Source of the DNA: Atherix ibis
Lineage: Eukaryota > Arthropoda > Insecta > Diptera > Athericidae
Assembly: GCA_958298945.1 (NCBI GenBank)
Contig: OY282609.1
Location: forward strand, 9,282,326 to 9,346,325
Direction: 5' to 3'
DNA: 64,000 nucleotides
Of this stretch, positions 11,036 to 22,080 are shown in pieces (the first letter of the stretch is position 1; each line of letters starts with the position of its first letter). The notes under the pieces are model-generated. The model did no database searches and was not told where the DNA came from. It saw only the letters and a list, made by a program, of their open reading frames with translations. The translations under genes were made by a program, and so were the position numbers.

Positions 11036-12350
11036 AATGAAAAATTTGAAAAGTGGGTGAAAGCCAATACCTGAAATTTTTGATAAAAAATATAATCAAA
11101 ATTTTTATATTTTAAATAATCACAAAAACTGTAAAAGAGGACTAAATTTTAATCTGAAAAGTACAAAAAAAAGTTTCAATTTTTATAAGTCAGCAAATTT
11201 TTGCAATTGCTTACAATCAAAATTTGTAAAGTGGAAGCTAATAAAATCCCTTAAATTTTTAATTAAATAATAATACATTAAATTTTTAGCTTTAAACATT
11301 TAAAAAATTCTCAATTTATAAATTATATTAAAATTGTGAATTTTTTTTATAAAAATTTAAACTTTTAGATGAAAAGAGAAAAAATTGCTAATCGTCAAAA
11401 TTTTGATCAGTGGAAGCCAATAGTAAAAATTCTAATTTCGAATGTCACTCTTTGATTAATGAAAAAAAAAAATACTAAATTTATTAATAAAATTAAATTT
11501 TGTGCGACTTTTATATGAATTTAAATATTTTGAGAAAAGTACAAACCAAAAAAATTTTGGAACACAAAATTTTTACTGTGGAAGTCGATAAAAAATACTT
11601 GAATTTTTAATAGAAAGTGAAATCTCACATTTAAAAAAATACTCAGTTTGAAAACAGTTGTTGTTATTTTTTATTAAAGTTTTAATATGTTGAGAAATTC
11701 GAACTAAATTATTAAAAAAACAAAACATTTCATGGTGGAAACCAATAGGAGGCTTTGTTAATAAAACTGAATTTTAAAAAAAAAAGTTTTAATAAAAAAA
11801 GATATTTTTATAAGCACAATTTTGAAGAGTTTTGATAAAAAATATAAGAACGAATTTTCATATTTTAAATAATCACAAAAACTTTAAAAAAAGACTTAAT
11901 TTTGCACTGAAAAGTACAAAAAAAATTTCAATTTTAAAAACCCTTTAATCAAAATTTGAAAGTGGAAGCTAATAAAAACCCTTAAATTTTTCATATATAA
12001 TAAACTATTTAATTTTTATCTTTAAACATTAAACAATTTGTCAATTTATAAAAAAGACAAAAATTGTATAATTTTTTTTAAAAAAAAGTTTAAATTTATC
12101 GATGAATAGAAAAATTACTGAAAATCTAAAATGTCTAAAGTGGAAGCCAATAAATTTGATTGAATTTTGCGTAAAAATTAAAATTTCGAATTTCAATATT
12201 TAAAATATGAAAAAATACTAAGTTTTGTAAATTAGACAGATATAATATGTTGTTTTGGAAAAAAAAAAATTTTTTTTTTGACAGTGGAAGCCAATATGCA
12301 ATTTTTTAGAAAAAGAGGGTCAAATTTGAAATTTTTCGCTTTAAATTATT
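11036..12350. repeat. Diverged tandem array B, ~180-bp unit
   Basis: The phrase AGTGGAAGCCAATA or a close variant recurs near 11051, 11228, 11409, 11577, 11729, 11959, 12138 and 12280, giving units of about 140-230 bp, mostly near 175-180. Every fourth unit matches best: the 11070-11210 and 11830-11950 blocks are alike, as are 11228/11959 and 11409/12138, so there is a higher-order period near 730 bp. The array is AT-rich and non-coding, and it directly adjoins the unrelated array C. Confidence 0.75.
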
Positions 12351-12374
12351 AAAAATGAACCTAGGCAACCATAA

Positions 12375-13805
12375 ATTGTCAGAACAGAAAAATGTTAAAA
12401 ATTTGTCATACTGTTGCTATGAATTTTGTCATCACATACAGTTTATGTATAATCAAGTCAACTTTTGGCCACACATTTGTCAACATTTTGTCACATATTT
12501 TAATCATAAATTAGTGTACTCTTTGTCACAGATTTGTTCTCTAATTGGTCAGCATTTTATCACATATTTTTGTCATAAATTGGTCAACATCTAAGCACAC
12601 ATTTTTGTCAAAAATTGGTCACACAGTTGTGTCTCATATTAATCAACTTTTTGGCACATTGATTTTGTCATGAAATGGTCAACTTTTTGTCACATTTTCT
12701 GATAGTAAATTTGTCAACTTTTTGTCAAATTTTTTGTCATATGTTTGTCATGAATTGGTCAGCTTTTCCTCTGATATTTTTGTCAACGTTTAGTCACATA
12801 TTTTTGTCGGGAATTGGTCAACTTTTCATCTCATAGTTTTGTCGTAAATAAATCAATTTTTTGTCACATTTTCTTTTAGTAAATTTGTCAATTTTTTGTC
12901 CCATTTTAGTCATATTTTTGTCACGAGTCGGTCAAATTTTTGTCACATTTCCTTGTAATAAATTTGTCAATTTTTTGTTACATTTTTTGTCATATATTTG
13001 TCATAAATTGGTGAATTTTTTGTCAACTTTTTGTCACATATTTTTGTCATCAAATGGTCAAATTTTAGTATCACTTTATTGTCATAAGATGGTCAATTTT
13101 TTGTCACATATATTTGTCATAAATTGGTGAATTTTTAGTCATAAATTGGTGAACTTTTGTCACATATGTTTGTCATGAATTGGTCAGCTTTTCCTCTGAT
13201 ATTTTTGTCAACGTTTAGTCACATATTTTTGTCGTGAATTGGTCAACTTTTTATCTCATATTTTTGTCGTAAATAAATTAATTTTTTGTCACATTTTCTT
13301 GTAATAAATTTGTCAATTTTTTGTCCCATTTTTGTCATATTTTTGTCACGAATCGGTCAAATTTTTGTCACATTGCTTGTTATAAATTAGTCAATTTTTT
13401 GTTACATTTTTTGTCATATTTTTGTCATAAATTAGTGAATTTTTTGTCACATATTTTTGTTAATTTTTTGTCACATATTTTTGTCATAAATTGATGAACT
13501 TTTAGTAACATATTTTTGTCACAAATTGGTCAACCTTTTGTAATATATTTTTGTCATCAATTGGTCAAATTTGAGTATCACTTTTTTGTCATAAAATGGT
13601 CAATTTTTTCTCACATATATTTGTTATAAATTGGTGAATTTTTTGTCATAAATTGGTGAACTTTTAGTGACAAATTTTTGTCACACATTGGTCAACTTTT
13701 TGTCACATTATCTTATAGTAATTTTGTCACATTTTTTGTCATATTTTTGCCATAAATTGGTAAACTTTTTGCCAAATATTTGTGTCATGTAAGTCAACTT
13801 TTTGT
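12375..13805. repeat. Minisatellite array C, ~36-bp unit
   Basis: Some 40 units built on TTTTTGTCACATATTTTTG plus TCATAAATTGGTCAAC. A block of about 300 bp starting near 12738 recurs 425 bp downstream near 13163: AGCTTTTCCT is at 12761 and 13186, followed by matching unit-specific variants. Short open frames here only translate the repeat. Confidence 0.92.
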
Positions 13806-14743
13806 GGGAGTTCGCTATTTGGGTAATTAACCAATATTCGGCTTATAATAAAAATTTGACCTTAGAAAAACAATGTACAGTATACATTAATGGAAATTTT
13901 TGAATTTATAGTAAATAAAAAAACAAATTTAATTCCATCAAAAATTCAGATATTAAAAAATACCATAATACACGTGCTTAGGTGAAACAAAAAATGTGCT
14001 TAGGAGAAATTTTTTTAAAAAGAAATTTATGCCCCAAAAATGGTGTAAAAGCTAAAATAACTAAACTAACAAACAAATAAACCAGCAAAAAAAAACACTA
14101 TAATTTTAAAAATTTAAGTGAATTTATTTAAATTTCCATCAAAGGTATTTCCTGTTTTGGTTTTTATTGATCGTCGAATTTAATGCCATTTTAATTTGTG
14201 ATATTTACTATTTTGTGGAGTAAGAAAAAAACGAAACAAAAAATAATAAAAAATTTGCTTTTCCTTGATGGGTCTCTAATGTACCCACAATTTACAAATA
14301 GCAAAATATCGAACCAAAAACTGCTCACCTCAACAGGTGTGCGTGCTTGGTAATAATTTTAATATTACTAACAAGAGAAAAAAAACCCTCTACACCTCAT
14401 ATTTCTAGTCACTGAAATGATTGATGATCCCGAAAAGCCTGAAGCTATTGATCAATAGTGGTGCCTTTAAACAATGACTTCGAAAAATATACTAAACTTG
14501 ATGAGGTACATCATCAAAAATACGACAATCACGAATGCGGCCCGAAAAAAACTTTTTGCCAAAAACAAGCAATTTTTTGTACGCAAAAAAATATTTTAAA
14601 AAGTTTTTATTATTCTTATTTTTATAATTAATTCTTAGGAAAAGATTTTATAGGTGAGAAAATTTTGTTTTTGTTTTTATATTCAAGAAAATTTACACTA
14701 AATAGAAAAAATTTCTGAATGGAAAAATAGTCCAGTTGTAGTG
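13806..14743. other. AT-rich non-coding stretch
   Basis: No gene or clear repeat. The 14270-14470 part is slightly GC-richer and shows no frame of note. Confidence 0.5.
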
Positions 14744-15117
14744 CTATCCAATTTACGCTTTGGAAAGTATAATCAAATCAAATATATTTATAATTAAGAT
14801 TTTAACAAAATTTTATTTCATTATATTACTTAAATTAGGCCATTATTTATAAAAAATATTTATTTTTAAAGTACTATTTTGTTCAAATCACATACAGTCC
14901 AGATGATAAACTTTAGGTTCATGCCAACAAAAAGCTCAGTTATCATACAGCCATATCGATCACAATTGACTGTAAAAGTTTTTATTATTAATTTTTTTAA
15001 ATTTATTTAATGGCATATTATATACTAAATAAATATTTATTTTAATAATATATTTATTGAATTTTTTTTCAATAATAGAAATTAATTTTAAAAACCGCAA
15101 AATGGATAATTCGGTAA
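14744..15117. mobile_element. Short TE-A-like element without transposase
   Basis: The left end reads CTATCCAATTTACGCTTTGG and the right end, reverse-complemented, TTATCCATTTTGCGGTTT, both close to the TE-A terminal consensus. About 374 bp lie between them and include the TGGCATATTATA-type motif seen next to other TE-A ends. No transposase remains, so it is either an internally deleted copy or a MITE of the family. Confidence 0.55.
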
Positions 15118-16189
15118 TTCTAGCCGTTTTTGCTGATTTATGTACATTAAAAAAATTTGCATGAAAATCAACCGACAAAAATAATTTAATATTTAAAAAA
15201 TTAACTACGAATAAAAACAATTTCATTTTTAATCAAAAAATTTAGCCAAAAATAAAATAAATTTTCTTTATTTTTTTTCCACCATTAAAAATTAGAAATT
15301 CTGTTTACTTTCTAAAGGAAACAAAATTCCTTTATCGAGCAGGAAAATTTTTCGGTAGCAATTGGCAATTTATTTTTTCCCTTCTAAATGAGCTTCATTT
15401 CTTTTTCATAGATTACCAAAATACGATTAACCACCTCAAAATTCGGATATATAATCAAAACTACCGGAAGATACAATTTATCAAAGTGTAACAATAGAAA
15501 AGTCTCAGTCATTTTAGATCGCAGATATTATGGGAATTTTCAAATAATTCTCACGGTTTTCATTCAACAAAAAAATTGTTTTCTTATTTTTGCCTTCTTT
15601 CAAAATAGACATTTTATGGCAGAGCTAATTTTACGCAATAATAACTACAATATTATAAATAGACGAATAGAAAGAATATTGTTTAATTTTTTCTTTAGAA
15701 AATTATCCCAAAAAAGCAACAAAATATTGAAAAATCTGAGATTTATAGTGAAATATTTTTGTTGAAATTATTTTTAGTTTTTTGTCAAAAGTAAACGAGT
15801 TTGCCTTTTTTTTGTTTATCTGCTAATTTCCATGCCATAATATTTGAGACGCTGACATTCCGCAGGGTATGAATCTGGGTTCGATTCTATCCAAGACACA
15901 GCCACTTACAATTCTGATTTTCCAATAAATACGATTGTACATTAAAAATTTGATGAAAAACATTATGACTATTTAAAAAACAAAAAATAAAAATTTATTG
16001 AAATTTTCCCTAAATGAGCTGGTGTTCCTCAGGGTAGTTTTCATGATCCTATACTGTACACGATTTTTGCTGATCATTTGGGTTAGTCATTCATTCAGTG
16101 TTGTAGGTAGGATTTTTGCAAAATTTCCCTATAAAAATGATAGTTGTTAATTAGCAAAAGTGAGAGCTATTTTTCCCCAAGATATTGTT
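15118..16189. other. AT-rich stretch with an isolated B-box-like motif
   Basis: Mostly AT-rich with no gene. At 15877-15888 the sequence GGGTTCGATTCT resembles a tRNA B box, but no A box, acceptor stem or CCA-proximal pairing is present at the right distance, so it is at best a decayed SINE or chance. Confidence 0.4.
16018..16086 (+). pseudogene. Reverse transcriptase relic (GVPQG motif)
   Basis: A short stretch translates as AGVPQGSFHDPILYTIFADH before a stop. AGVPQGS followed by ILYTIF is the conserved RT motif of Jockey-type non-LTR retrotransposons, also seen at 34.1 kb. The flanks are too decayed to extend it. It is a tiny, dead fragment. Confidence 0.65.
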
Positions 16190-17154
16190 ACGACGATAAA
16201 GCATCAGATAGCTTGGAGTGGTCAGTTAGAGTAGTAGAGTTTGCAAATAGAATCGGGAGAGGTGGGCGAGAATAGTGCTCAGTGAAGGTAAATAGAAAAG
16301 CTGCTCGGTGGAGATGAGGGGGTATAATTCCCGGAGGAGATTGGTGGGGGTAGTTCTCGGTGGTGGAAGGGGCATATAGCGCTTGGAAAGGGTGAATGGA
16401 TTTACTGCTCAAAGGAGGCGAGAGGGTATAATTCCAGGAGGAGATAAGTGAAAATAGTGCTCGAAGGACGTGGGGGGATATAATGCTCAGAAGAGGTGAG
16501 CGGATATAATGCTTTGAAGAGGTGAGCGGATGTAATATTTCGGAAGAGATGGGTGAGAATAGTTCTCGGAGGAGGTGAAAGAGTATACTGGTCCCAGAAA
16601 GTGTTCGATAAAATACATTTAGCGGAGAGGGTAAAAATAGTGCTCGGAGATGTTGAGTTGATAAACTGCTCGGAGGAGGTGAGAGGGTATAATTCCAGGA
16701 GGAGCTAAATGAAAATAGTGCTCGGAGGAGAAGGTGAGCGGATATAATGCTCTGAAGACGTGAACGGATGTAATGCTCGGAAGTGATGAGTGAGAATAGT
16801 GCTCGAAGTAAGTAAGCGAATATACTGCTCCCAGAAAGTGTTCGATAAAATACACTTGGAGGAGGCGGGTGAGAATAGTGCTTAAAGACGGTGAATGGAT
16901 AAACTGCTCAAAGGAGGCGAGAGGGTATAATTTCAGAAGGAGCTAAATGAGAATAGTGCTCGGAGGAGAAGGTGAGCGGATATAATGTTCGGTGCACGCT
17001 AGCGGATATAGTACTTGGAGGAGGTGAATGAATTTAGTGCTCGGTGGTGGTGAGTAGATTTAATACTTAACCATAGTGCTAAAAGGAGGTGAACGGATAA
17101 ATTGCTCGAAAGGAGTTTGTTGTAAGATAAATTCAGTAGAAGTGATCGAATATA
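16190..17154. repeat. Minisatellite array D, ~27-bp unit, purine-rich
   Basis: Units vary around GGTGAGCGGATATAATGCTC and GAATAGTGCTCGGAGGA. A longer period of about 238 bp is visible: CCCAGAAAGTGTTCGATAAA occurs at 16593 and 16830, and GGAGCTAAAT at 16701 and 16939, with an earlier variant at 16440. The minus strand stays open over parts of it, giving Ser/His/Tyr-rich peptides that are artefacts of the repeat. Confidence 0.92.
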
Positions 17155-17676
17155 ATGCTCGAAGATAAGGAAACGTGCTCCATGGTGAGCAAAAATAGTG
17201 CTCGAAAAAGAAGAATTGTCGAAAAAAATTTAAACAAATTAGAGAGTTGATTGAGACTCTATCGATAAACGCCTTTTCTCCGAATAATTTCTATGCAAAT
17301 CCCTGAAATTCTTTTAAGTACCATATTTTATTACACAGTTTGTGGAGTAATTTCATTCCAAATTTGAAGAAGCTTTGGCTTTCGGTCTAACTCATTCTAT
17401 TAATATTCGGAGAGAATGCTCGAAGATAAGGAAACGTGCTCCATGGTGAGCAAAAATAGTGCTCGAAAAAGAAGAATTGCCGAAAAAAATTGAAACAAAT
17501 TAGAGAGTTGATTGAGACTCTATCGATAAACGCCTTTTCTCCGAATAATTTCTATGCAAATCCCTGAAATTCTTTTAAGTACCATATTTTATTACACAGT
17601 TTGTGGAGTAATTTCATTCCAAATTTGAAGAAGCTTTGGCTTTCGGTCTAACTCATTCTATTAATATTCGGAGAGA
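17155..17676. repeat. Near-identical 261-bp tandem duplication
   Basis: The block 17155-17415 is repeated at 17416-17676 with only about two base differences (GTCG/GCCG and TTTAAAC/TTGAAAC). Each copy starts inside the last unit of array D and then carries ~200 bp of unrelated single-copy-looking DNA that ends in ATTCGGAGAGA. The similarity is much higher than between array units, so the event is recent. Confidence 0.95.
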
Positions 17677-17699
17677 GAAATTTTTTTGATATGACCTCT

Positions 17700-17935
17700 T
17701 CTGTAGGAATGATGTCATCAACGTTATTATCTTAGTGAAATATAAAGTCCATAATAACATAGGCGAGACGTATGAATAGGGTCATTATCTTGCTGAAAGG
17801 TAAGGTTGCTTCCCAAAATTTGAACCTTGCTCCCGAATAAGAAGCGTGCATTTACAATAAGTCCACAATGTCTTACATCAACATGTCGACACTCAAATGT
17901 TAGACCCAATAATTTTTGATTACGACTAATCACTC
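17700..17935 (-). pseudogene. Tc1-like transposase fragment
   Basis: On the minus strand the translation includes CGLIVNARFLFGSKVQILGS and then FQQDNDPIHTS. FQQDNDPKHTS is the conserved block with the second catalytic Asp of Tc1/Bari-type DD34E transposases. Only this ~70-codon middle part is left; the first Asp and the final Glu blocks are not found next to it and no terminal inverted repeats are seen. It is a dead fragment. Confidence 0.75.
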
Positions 17936-19199
17936 CAAAGGATCTGTTTCTACTATTCCAGCTACCAATGTTAATGATATTTTAAGCTCTTCTTACTTTT
18001 TTCCTAAATTATGGATAAAGTAAAGATTTTCTTAACCCTACACGTCTCCCAGTTCAGACCAATTGCCCTCTCCCGGCGTTACACTGTACTTGCGGCGTTT
18101 ACTCGATTTGGCCGTGTTCTATTGAAGTCAGGCGCAATTTATGGAGCCGTCTACCTCCTATTTCCTTCTACTCAATGCGCAGTAAAGTGATCTTTCGTTT
18201 CGCTAATATTTTTTTGGTTGTTCATAACAGATTCTGTTTCAGGTTTTGTTCCAAATAGTCTCACTTGTAGGCTTGTTCATTTAAATTTGACCTATAAAAT
18301 ATTCGCCATCTTCAAGAGTACTGATTCTAGATTTTATTTCAAGAGTCCACCATTGTTCACCATTTTTCTTCGAAGCGATCGTTATACCATCTGCAGGCAC
18401 TTACAGCACTGTAATCTAACCTTATTTTTTTGTCAAATGTTTCATATAGCATTAAAACCAAGTAGGTTTATATACTATATGAATTATAGGAAAAAGAAAA
18501 CGATCTGTAAGAAAAGTGCAATAATATACGGCAAAATCATAAAATTTGTATTGACAAGAAAGTTTCCTTATTACATAAAAAGTGTCTGGTCTTTGGCAAT
18601 CATCTAAGAGTGGAACTGGGAATCTATAAACATTTTGTATATTTTTATAAAAATAATAAAATAAGCTTAAAAAATATTTTGCTTTAAAAACCATTTACTT
18701 TGTTTTTGAAAAACTGAAGCTATTTGTTAAAATTTTAAAATTTTTTTACTAAATACTCAAAAGAGCACTGAATTTTTCTTCGATAAATTTTTATTTTGTT
18801 GTTAATTATAGAAAAATGGAAAATTTATTTAAATATTTTAGCAAGTCATTAAAAAAAATTACTTCTTTTGGTGATGTTATCAGCATGGAATTTCGCTTAT
18901 GAACATTTGCACCTCAACAATTTTATGGTGCATAACGTGAAGATGCATTTCGCGTTTATGAATCAGTTTTTATGGTCTGCACTAGAAAATTAATCGTTTA
19001 AGTCGGTTTTCTTCTTTTTCTTTTGATGTTCATTAAAAAATCATTTTTTTTTTATTTTGGTATTATTTTAAGTAATTCTCGTTGATTATAATTTTTTGGT
19101 TTTTTAACACCATTTTTTGTGATTAATTCTTTGCTCTAACGGCAATCATAAAATGATTTTTAAGTGCACCCTAAACAATCCGCATAGTATTAGCTTAAC
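17936..19199. other. Mixed stretch, GC-richer at 18030-18190
   Basis: Positions 18030-18190 are clearly GC-richer and read, in one plus frame, FTRFGRVLLKSGAIYGAVY before a stop at about 18190. I do not recognise it and found no splice sites that would make it an exon. A plus-strand frame at 18218-18607 (129 codons, first codon TTG) has no known motif and an AT-driven composition. The rest is AT-rich. Confidence 0.35.

Positions 19200-19237
<38 letters not shown>
19200..19237. repeat. (AAT)n microsatellite
   Basis: About twelve perfect AAT/ATA triplets in a row. It is simple sequence and open in several frames on both strands. Confidence 0.92.
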
Positions 19238-19240
<3 letters not shown>

Positions 19241-19734
19241 TTTCGCCAAGATATACAAAAAAAACAACAACGGAACAAAATGTTTGGAAATTTAAAAAAC
19301 AAAAGCTTAGAGCAAGAAACCTTGAATTTTTAATAGATTTATTCACGATTAAAACGTGTGTACTCGTGTACCTTTTCAAAGTTTAATTTGAATTTTTGAG
19401 CAGACAAAAAATTGGGTGGACTTGAAACCAGATCGATTAATATCAGTTCATGTCGTGAGATGTTTTAGTTCATTTTGATGCGGTGTGGCATGGTGGTTGG
19501 TTACTACACCTTTTTTTCTTCTCTGAATTATACAACAACTAGTCGTACTTTAACTTATTTTAATTATGGTTTTTATTATTTTGTTTTATTAAATACACCA
19601 ATTTTTATAAAACAAAACAAAAAATGGCGTAATCTAAATCGTGGCATTTTTTTAAAAAAAAAACCGTGTAAACCGAAAAATAAAAAGGCGCATTAAAAAA
19701 GCCTACATAAATGAGTAAATGAATAAACAAAACC
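19238..19734. other. AT-rich non-coding stretch
   Basis: No gene is seen. The short open frames at 19153-19386 and 19475-19696 are AT-driven and carry no motif. Confidence 0.5.
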
Positions 19735-21205
19735 AGTTCAGAAAAATTTAACCAAAACTTTAAACAGAGTCGGCCAAAAAAATTGGTTGCAAATATGCAG
19801 TCTCGGACAAAAAAAAAAAGGATTCAAAAAAATTGAGACTTCCATTAAATAGAATCGACCAAAATAGTAAGATTTCAATCAACAAAAAAAAATGCGAATA
19901 AAACGTTGAATTGATTAGAAGACCAGGAAATTGAATGTACAGTCATGACCAAAAAACTAGGACTTAAAATAAATAGCTTCGGCCAAAAAGGATATTCTGA
20001 CTTGATCAAAGTAATGGAAAAAAAGAAGAAAAATAAGATGCAGTCTGGCCTAACAAATGAGGTTGGAAACATACATATGTGTCTCGGCCAAATAGATGTT
20101 CCTAAGAATATACAGTCTCGGCTAGCAAGAAACGGGAAAAAATATATAAAGTAGCGATCAAAATGAATTATGAAAAAGTGTATTGAAAAAACCAATTCTT
20201 AATAAAGAGAATCGGCTATAAAAGTAGCAAATCAAAAAGTCTTGACCAAAAAAAAAATCTCAGTTAAGTTTATAACATATATAAGATCTTAACATACAGT
20301 GTCAGCCAAAAAAAATTGGATACAAAAAATTCAGACTGCCATTAAATGGCACTGACCAAAATAAGTAAGAAAATACAGCTTCAGTCAAAAAAAATATAAA
20401 TAAAGAAGAATTGGTCAGAAGAATTGAAAATCTAATGTACAGTTGCGCCCAAAAAAACTAGGACTCAAATATGCAGCTTTGGTCAGAAAGGATGTTCTAA
20501 CTTGATCAAAGTAATGGTCAAGTCAGAATATCCTGTTGGCCTATGAGAATAAAGTCATAATCAGACTGGAAACATATATATGGTCTCAAGCAAATAGGCG
20601 CACCTAAGAATATACAGTCTCGGCTAGCAAAAAAGGCCGCAAAAAATATATAAAGTCTTGATGAAAATAAAATATGAAAATGTGTATTAAAAAAAGTTGA
20701 TTTTAAATTAAGAGAATCAGCTATTAAATTAGTATATCAAATATGCAGTCTTAGTTAAGACTGCATATTTGAGACTGCAAAAAATTGAGACTACCATTAA
20801 ATGGCGCTGACTAAAATAAGTAAGATATTGAAAATACAGCTTCAGTCCAATAAAAAAATCGTAAATTAAGTAGAATTGTTCAGAAGATGAAAAATCCAAT
20901 GTATAGTTGCGCTCAAAAAACTAGGACATCAAATATATATTTTCTAACCCAAAAAAACTAAGACATCCGCGAAAATATATACGACATTGGACACAAATTT
21001 TTCTGAGCTCATCAAATTAATTGACAAAAATAGGAAAATAATATAGCGTCAACGTTGACAAAGCAGAATTTAATAAAAATACAGTCTCGGCCCAAAAATA
21101 TACAGTGTTAACCAAAAAAACAATAGCACAATTGTGAAGACTTGCTCCAAAATATACAGTGTTAACCAAAAAAACAATAGCAAGAAGACTTGCCCCAAAA
21201 AATTT
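19735..21205. repeat. Minisatellite array E, 30-40-bp unit, ~502-bp HOR
   Basis: Units vary around CAGTCTCGGCCAAAAAAATT followed by a short variable part. A longer period near 502 bp is visible: GATCAAAGTAATGG at 20004 and 20504, TATACAGTCTCGGCTAGCAA at 20109 and 20611, and ATGAAAA(A)TGTG at 20170 and 20673. Near the right end a 54-bp direct repeat carries TACAGTGTTAACC at 21101 and 21155. It is non-coding. Confidence 0.9.
20739..20770. repeat. Perfect inverted repeat inside array E
   Basis: The arm AAATATGCAGTCTTA at 20739-20753 is followed after two bases by its exact reverse complement at 20756-20770. The right-hand part (GACTGCATATTTGAGACTGC) puts array E sequence briefly in the opposite orientation, so a local inversion or template switch within the array is likely. 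Confidence 0.92.
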
Positions 21206-21299
21206 GTGCAATTATGATAAAAATTAGTCTATTAATTTATTGTATTATTCCAAATAAACAGTTTTCTATTTATATAATTTAATAGAGGAAAAAATTCTG

Positions 21300-21700
21300 T
21301 ATGCCACTGTAAATAAAGTGGCCCAAAAAACTATTTAACTGCAGTTATCTGCAATTTTATTTGATGCATGTTCAAAGAAAATTTTCTAAGTCACACTATT
21401 ATATTTGTAGGTTACTTTAATGTGTAGTGTCTTATAAAATTATGATCTCATTTACAAAAATTTTTCATTACAAGATTGCGATTGCATAGTTTTGTTGGTA
21501 ACTGTAATTACAGTGACTTATAAAGTTGTGGAATTAAGATTTCATTTGCAATCTTTTTTTTATATTATAATAGTAACATAAGTTTGTAGGTCACTATAAT
21601 TATAGTGACTTACAAAATTGTTCATAGCAACTTTCTTAAAATAAATTTTCAGGTTACTTTTATACCAGTGATCTATAAATTTGTGCAATAAAGATTATAT
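21300..21700. repeat. Tandem array F, ~65-105-bp units with palindromic cores
   Basis: Five spaced units each contain a TAGGTCACTRTAATTATAGT-like core followed by GACTTATAAAATTGTG. Cores lie near 21306, 21411, 21502, 21590 and 21652. The core at 21590-21609 (GTCACTATAATTATAGTGAC) is a perfect 20-bp palindrome, and that at ~21505 contains the 14-bp palindrome ACTGTAATTACAGT; the others are imperfect. It is non-coding and lies just beyond array E. Confidence 0.7.
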
Positions 21701-22080
21701 TCGAATTATAGATCGTTGCAATTAGTCGGAAACCATTTTTTTGTCTATTATAAATTATTTTGAATTTTTTTTTATGGAATTTGGAAAGATTATTTGAGGT
21801 TATAAAATATTATAAACCAAAACTTGGAAAAAATAAATATTTGCTCATAATAAATAAAATTTTCAGTTAACACATCTTAGACCCCACAAAATATATTTAA
21901 ATTTTCATTTTTTCTATACTTTCGCATAGGAAAAATTCAACGGTAAAATTGATTATTTTACTCTATGCCCGTTTTTTTGAAAGCATAGTATTTTTTGACA
22001 GTGTAAGGATATTTATCAAAAATAAATTGAAAAATTTAAAAAAACCGAACCAAACGCACTTCTATCAGATATATATATAT
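21701..22080. other. AT-rich non-coding stretch
   Basis: Nothing is seen apart from AT-rich DNA that ends in a short (TA)n run next to the second mariner, where the outermost bases of that element's left end appear to have been lost. Confidence 0.5.

Noticed and set aside
15877..15888. tRNA gene suggested by GGGTTCGATTCT
   Set aside because: No A box, no acceptor stem and no anticodon arm at the right spacing.
16188..16855. Ser/His/Tyr-rich minus-strand frames
   Set aside because: They are translations of array D.
18218..18607. 129-codon plus-strand frame
   Set aside because: First codon is TTG, composition is AT-driven, no motif and no splice context.
19875..20195. 106-codon minus-strand, Phe-rich frame
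   Set aside because: It lies in array E and reflects its poly-T stretches on the minus strand.
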